Below, in pieces: positions 60,913-64,000 of a stretch of DNA of 64,000 bases. A program made the position numbers and the translations under genes. How positions within the stretch are numbered: the stretch's first letter is position 1; every line of letters begins with the position of its first letter. The DNA is from Bacteroidota bacterium. Lineage in GTDB: Bacteria > Bacteroidota > Bacteroidia > Flavobacteriales > Flavobacteriaceae. The notes under the pieces were generated by a model. That model was not told where the DNA came from, made no database searches, and was given only the letters and a program-made list of their open reading frames with translations. The stretch covers positions 1-64,000 of the forward strand of contig CANFJB010000009.1 in NCBI GenBank assembly GCA_947447375.1, given 5' to 3'.

Positions 60913-63336
60913 ATGAAAAGATTAGAAAGAATTTATCCACACGCAATTGCCGTTTTAGGTTTTATTTTAATTTCCCTTATTTATTTTTACCCTGTACTTC
61001 AAGGAAAGAAAATTTCCCAATCTGATATAGCGCTTTATACCGGAATGGCAAAAGAGCAAATAGATTTTCGAGCTACTGAAAATTCAGAACCTTATTGGAC
61101 CAATTCAGCTTTTGGAGGTATGCCAACGTATCAATTAGGGGCAAATTACCCGCATGAATACATTAATAAAATTGATAGTACCTTACGATTTTTACCAAGA
61201 CCAGCAGATTATTTATTTCTATATTTTCTGGGATTTTATGTACTATTATTAGTTTTAAAAGCTGATCCTTTGAAAGCCTTTTTTGGTGCCCTCGCTTTTG
61301 GATTTTCTACCTATTTAATTATTATTCTAGGTGTTGGTCATAATGCTAAAGCCCACGCTATTGCATACATGCCAATGGTTGTTGCAGGAATACTGTTGGT
61401 TTTTCAACGCCGATTTATTGTTGGAGGATTGTTGACGATGTTTGCAGCAGCACTAGAATTGAATGCCAATCACCCGCAAATGACTTATTATTTGCTGTTT
61501 TTAATTCTGATAATTACGGTTTATTATAGTTTTAAATATGTAAAAGAGAAAGAATACAAATCCTTGTTTACTGCATTTGGGATTTTTGCGATTGCTGGAA
61601 TTTTAGCTATCGGTGCCAATGCCACTGGTTTATTGGCTACAGCCGAATATACTAAATACAGCACTAGAGGTAAAAGTGAATTGACATTTAGCCCTGATGG
61701 TTCAAAAAGCACCTCCGAAAATGGAATGACACGTGATTATATCACCGAATACAGTTACGGAATTGCAGAAAGTTTCAATTTGATTTCACCGCGAATTTTT
61801 GGAGGTTCCAATGGAGAAAATATAGGAACCAATACCAATATGTATGAATTCTTAATTGGAAAAAGCGTTCCAGAAGACCAAGCTAAAGAATTTGTTTCAA
61901 GTATGCCTGCGTATTGGGGAGACCAACCTATTGTTGCCGCTCCGGCCTATATTGGTGCGATAGTTTTCTTTCTTTGCTTGATCGCATTATTTTTAGATAA
62001 ACGTAAAATTAAGTATGTTTTTGTTGCTGGAGCAGTTTTTTCACTTTTGCTTTCTTGGGGTAAAAACTTCCCTATATTAACCGATTTCTTTATTGATACG
62101 ATCCCATTGTACAACAAGTTTAGAGCGGTTTCTTCTATTCAAGTTATTTTAGAATTGTGTATTCCAGTACTTGCAATTATGGGATTACAATCGTTTTTCA
62201 AAGAAGAAAAAGAACAACAATTAAAAGGACTTTATCTTTCGGGAGGTGTATTTTTTGGAATTATTGCTTTTTTAATTGCAATAAAAAGTCAGTTTAGTTT
62301 TTCAGGGGGAAGTGACGATTATTATCTTCAAAATTACGGACCTGAGTTTATTAATGCATTAAAGGAAGATAGAAAAAGCCTTTATTCTGCTGATTTATTG
62401 CGATCTGGATTTTTAGTTTTATTGGCGTTTGGGCTGCTTTGGTTTTTTATTAAAAATAAAATTTCAAAATCGACTGCAATTATTTTAGTAGGAATCATCA
62501 TGATTTCCGATTTATTTTTCATTGATAAAAATTATCTAAATTCTAAGAGTTTTGTGTCTCCAAGTGAAGTTGATGTTCCATTTCAACCTACAGCCTCTGA
62601 TTTAGAGATTCTTCGTGATACTTCACATTACCGAGTATTTGAGGTAAACGGAAATATGTCAAGTTCTAGAGCTTCCTATTTTCATCAATCTATAGGTGGG
62701 TATAGCGCTGTGAAACCTCGAAGAATGCAACAGTTATTTGATTACCAAATTGCCAAAAACAATATGGAAGTTTTAAACATGTTGAATACCAAATTCATCA
62801 TACAAACGGATAAAGAAGGCAAAGAGTTTCCAACTTACAATCCGAATCACAATGGTAATGCTTGGTTTGTTCAAAAGGTGAAATTCGTAAATTCTCCCGA
62901 TGAAGAAATGAAAGCTTTGGATAAATTAGATTCTAAAAATGAAGCGGTCGTGAACCAAAAAGAATTTGGCACACAACTTAAAACGAATTCATTTGTTAAT
63001 GATACTATATCATCTATCAAGTTAATTAGTTACAAGCCAAATCATTTAAAATATGTTTCAAACAATGTTAATCCTGGATTGGCAGTTTTTTCTGAAATGT
63101 ATTATGCTGATGGTTGGAACGCTACTATTGATGGTAAAGCAACATCTCATTTCAGAGCCGATTATGCACTTCGAGCGATGGAAATTCCTGCCGGCAAACA
63201 CACTATTGAATTCAAGTTTGAGCCTCAAGTGGTTAAAACAGGAAGTACAATCGCTTTAATTAGTTTTATAATGATGATTTTGTTATTGGGAAGTGCTATT
63301 TATTTTGAGAGAAAAAAGCTAAACAGTAAACAATAA
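60913..63336 (+). CDS. YfhO family membrane protein (GT-C-like)
   Basis: An 807-residue polytopic membrane protein of the YfhO family, with about 12-14 helices. Conserved parts are FYPVLQGKKISQSDI after the first helix, ALELNANHPQMTYY, a periplasmic loop near residues 255-335 and the soluble region ending FSEMYYADGWNATIDGK near residue 735. YfhO proteins are GT-C-like glycosyltransferases; in Gram-positives they glycosylate lipoteichoic acid, so the substrate in a Bacteroidota cell is open. Followed five bases later by a glycosyltransferase gene, suggesting joint work on a surface glycan. Confidence 0.88.
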   Translation: MKRLERIYPHAIAVLGFILISLIYFYPVLQGKKISQSDIALYTGMAKEQIDFRATENSEPYWTNSAFGGMPTYQLGANYPHEYINKIDSTLRFLPRPADYLFLYFLGFYVLLLVLKADPLKAFFGALAFGFSTYLIIILGVGHNAKAHAIAYMPMVVAGILLVFQRRFIVGGLLTMFAAALELNANHPQMTYYLLFLILIITVYYSFKYVKEKEYKSLFTAFGIFAIAGILAIGANATGLLATAEYTKYSTRGKSELTFSPDGSKSTSENGMTRDYITEYSYGIAESFNLISPRIFGGSNGENIGTNTNMYEFLIGKSVPEDQAKEFVSSMPAYWGDQPIVAAPAYIGAIVFFLCLIALFLDKRKIKYVFVAGAVFSLLLSWGKNFPILTDFFIDTIPLYNKFRAVSSIQVILELCIPVLAIMGLQSFFKEEKEQQLKGLYLSGGVFFGIIAFLIAIKSQFSFSGGSDDYYLQNYGPEFINALKEDRKSLYSADLLRSGFLVLLAFGLLWFFIKNKISKSTAIILVGIIMISDLFFIDKNYLNSKSFVSPSEVDVPFQPTASDLEILRDTSHYRVFEVNGNMSSSRASYFHQSIGGYSAVKPRRMQQLFDYQIAKNNMEVLNMLNTKFIIQTDKEGKEFPTYNPNHNGNAWFVQKVKFVNSPDEEMKALDKLDSKNEAVVNQKEFGTQLKTNSFVNDTISSIKLISYKPNHLKYVSNNVNPGLAVFSEMYYADGWNATIDGKATSHFRADYALRAMEIPAGKHTIEFKFEPQVVKTGSTIALISFIMMILLLGSAIYFERKKLNSKQ

Positions 63337-63341
63337 AGGAA

Positions 63342-64000
63342 TTGGATAATAATAAACTATTAATTATCACTTACTATTGGCCACCAGCTGGAGGGCCGGG
63401 AGTTCAGCGTTGGTTAAAATTTGTGAAATATTTACCGGATTTTGGTTATCAGCCAATAGTTTATATACCCGAAAATCCATCTTATCCAATTTTTGATGAA
63501 AACTTACTTTCGGAGGTTTCCAATGATACAATTATTTTAAGAAATAAAATTGTAGAACCCTATCAATGGGCCTCTTTTCTATCAAAAAATAAAACTACTA
63601 AAATAAGTTCTGGTATTATTCCGAATAAGAAAAAGCAAACAATTTTAGATCAATTATTGCTATGGATTCGAGGAAACATTTTTATTCCCGATGCAAGAGT
63701 ATTATGGGTAAAGCCATCAGTAAAATATTTAGAAAAATACATTTCTGAAAATGGAATTACTTCAATTATTACTTCGGGACCACCACATAGTTTGCATTTA
63801 ATTGGATTAGAATTAAAACAAAAATTAAACGTTAGGTGGGTAGCTGACTTTCGTGATCCTTGGACAACAATTGGATACCATAAAGCACTGAAATTATCTA
63901 AATTTGCTTCAAATAAACACAAGCAACTTGAAAATAAAGTGTTGAATACTGCCGATTTGATTTTGGTTACAAGTCCATCAACCCGAGCAGAATTTAAACA
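63342..64000 (+). CDS. Glycosyltransferase, GT4-like, 5' part (runs off the window)
   Basis: An open frame of 219 codons to the window end. It opens DNNKLLIITYYWPPAGGPGV, the nucleotide-sugar loop of GT-B glycosyltransferases, and continues with QRWLKFVKYLPDFGY, SIITSGPPHSLHLIG and VADFRDPWT, then DLILVTSPSTRAEF. The start is TTG 63342, preceded by AAAGGA at a suitable distance; no in-frame ATG exists between the upstream stop at 63327 and this codon. It follows YfhO by five bases and is likely co-transcribed with it. The C-terminal nucleotide-binding half lies outside. Confidence 0.85.
   Translation, partial: MDNNKLLIITYYWPPAGGPGVQRWLKFVKYLPDFGYQPIVYIPENPSYPIFDENLLSEVSNDTIILRNKIVEPYQWASFLSKNKTTKISSGIIPNKKKQTILDQLLLWIRGNIFIPDARVLWVKPSVKYLEKYISENGITSIITSGPPHSLHLIGLELKQKLNVRWVADFRDPWTTIGYHKALKLSKFASNKHKQLENKVLNTADLILVTSPSTRAEFK

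Overview
The window is chromosomal DNA of a Bacteroidota bacterium, most likely a gliding, aerobic Flavobacterium or close relative. The evidence is low GC, the promoter signature TAnnTTTG in front of many genes, near absence of Shine-Dalgarno sites, several type IX secretion (T9SS) cargo proteins with sorting domains, a PorP/SprF protein, a TonB-dependent receptor, and gene neighbourhoods such as tpx-dgkA-ftsK-lolA-lptF/G-ribB. I see no phage, insertion sequence or CRISPR array. The window opens inside a 5S rRNA gene, so it begins at the end of an rRNA operon, and it closes inside a glycosyltransferase gene.

Layout. 1-400: 5S tail, terminator and a hexamer-periodic CAAT tract. 0.4-7.0 kb: housekeeping/envelope run on the + strand (thiol peroxidase, diacylglycerol kinase, FtsK translocase, LolA, LptF/G permease, RibB with a dead GTP cyclohydrolase half). 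7.18 kb: tRNA-Ser(UGA). 7.5-13.9 kb (-): a tightly packed four-gene operon of GH20 beta-hexosaminidase, glycosylasparaginase, CutC and GH2 beta-mannosidase, which together hold the activities needed to take apart the Man-GlcNAc-GlcNAc-Asn core of N-glycoproteins. 14.1-18.2 kb: two T9SS cargos (phospholipase D-like, type A tail; PKD-rich, type B tail). 18.5-21.9 kb: DUF2130 protein, a transglutaminase-like/DUF350-like membrane pair, and a small overlapping gene pair of unknown role. 21.9-24.8 kb: PorP/SprF plus a PorE-like TPR/PD40/OmpA protein. 24.8-33.4 kb: peptidase, DUF3810 metalloprotease-like protein, acyltransferase and Nudix pair, DUF4268, CarB without its regulatory domain, rpmH, and a TPR-like protein. 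33.4-36.3 kb: siderophore-type TonB receptor and PepSY membrane protein behind a textbook promoter and paired palindromes. 36.6-41.2 kb: prfA, pyrF, secreted GH16 laminarinase-like enzyme, alpha/beta hydrolase. 42.3-55.7 kb: a B12-dependent acyl-CoA mutase zone with a fused isobutyryl-CoA mutase (IcmF), MeaB, a 2,4-dienoyl-CoA reductase-like SDR, and the two methylmalonyl-CoA mutase subunits split by a T9SS cargo gene, with an FtsB-like gene and udk upstream. 55.8-64 kb: NYN-LOTUS protein, an alpha-oxoamine synthase (sphingolipid/sulfonolipid type), a GNAT-like protein with an outer-membrane protein, DUF4834, YfhO and the start of a glycosyltransferase.

Intergenic DNA is rich in repeats: five dispersed copies of a roughly 70-bp element with conserved ends and a variable central hairpin, a three-copy 65-bp tandem array after icmF, a 29-bp inverted repeat, and an octamer (ACTTTGCG) that recurs between genes. 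Product calls rest on motif recognition and recalled family features; no database search was run.
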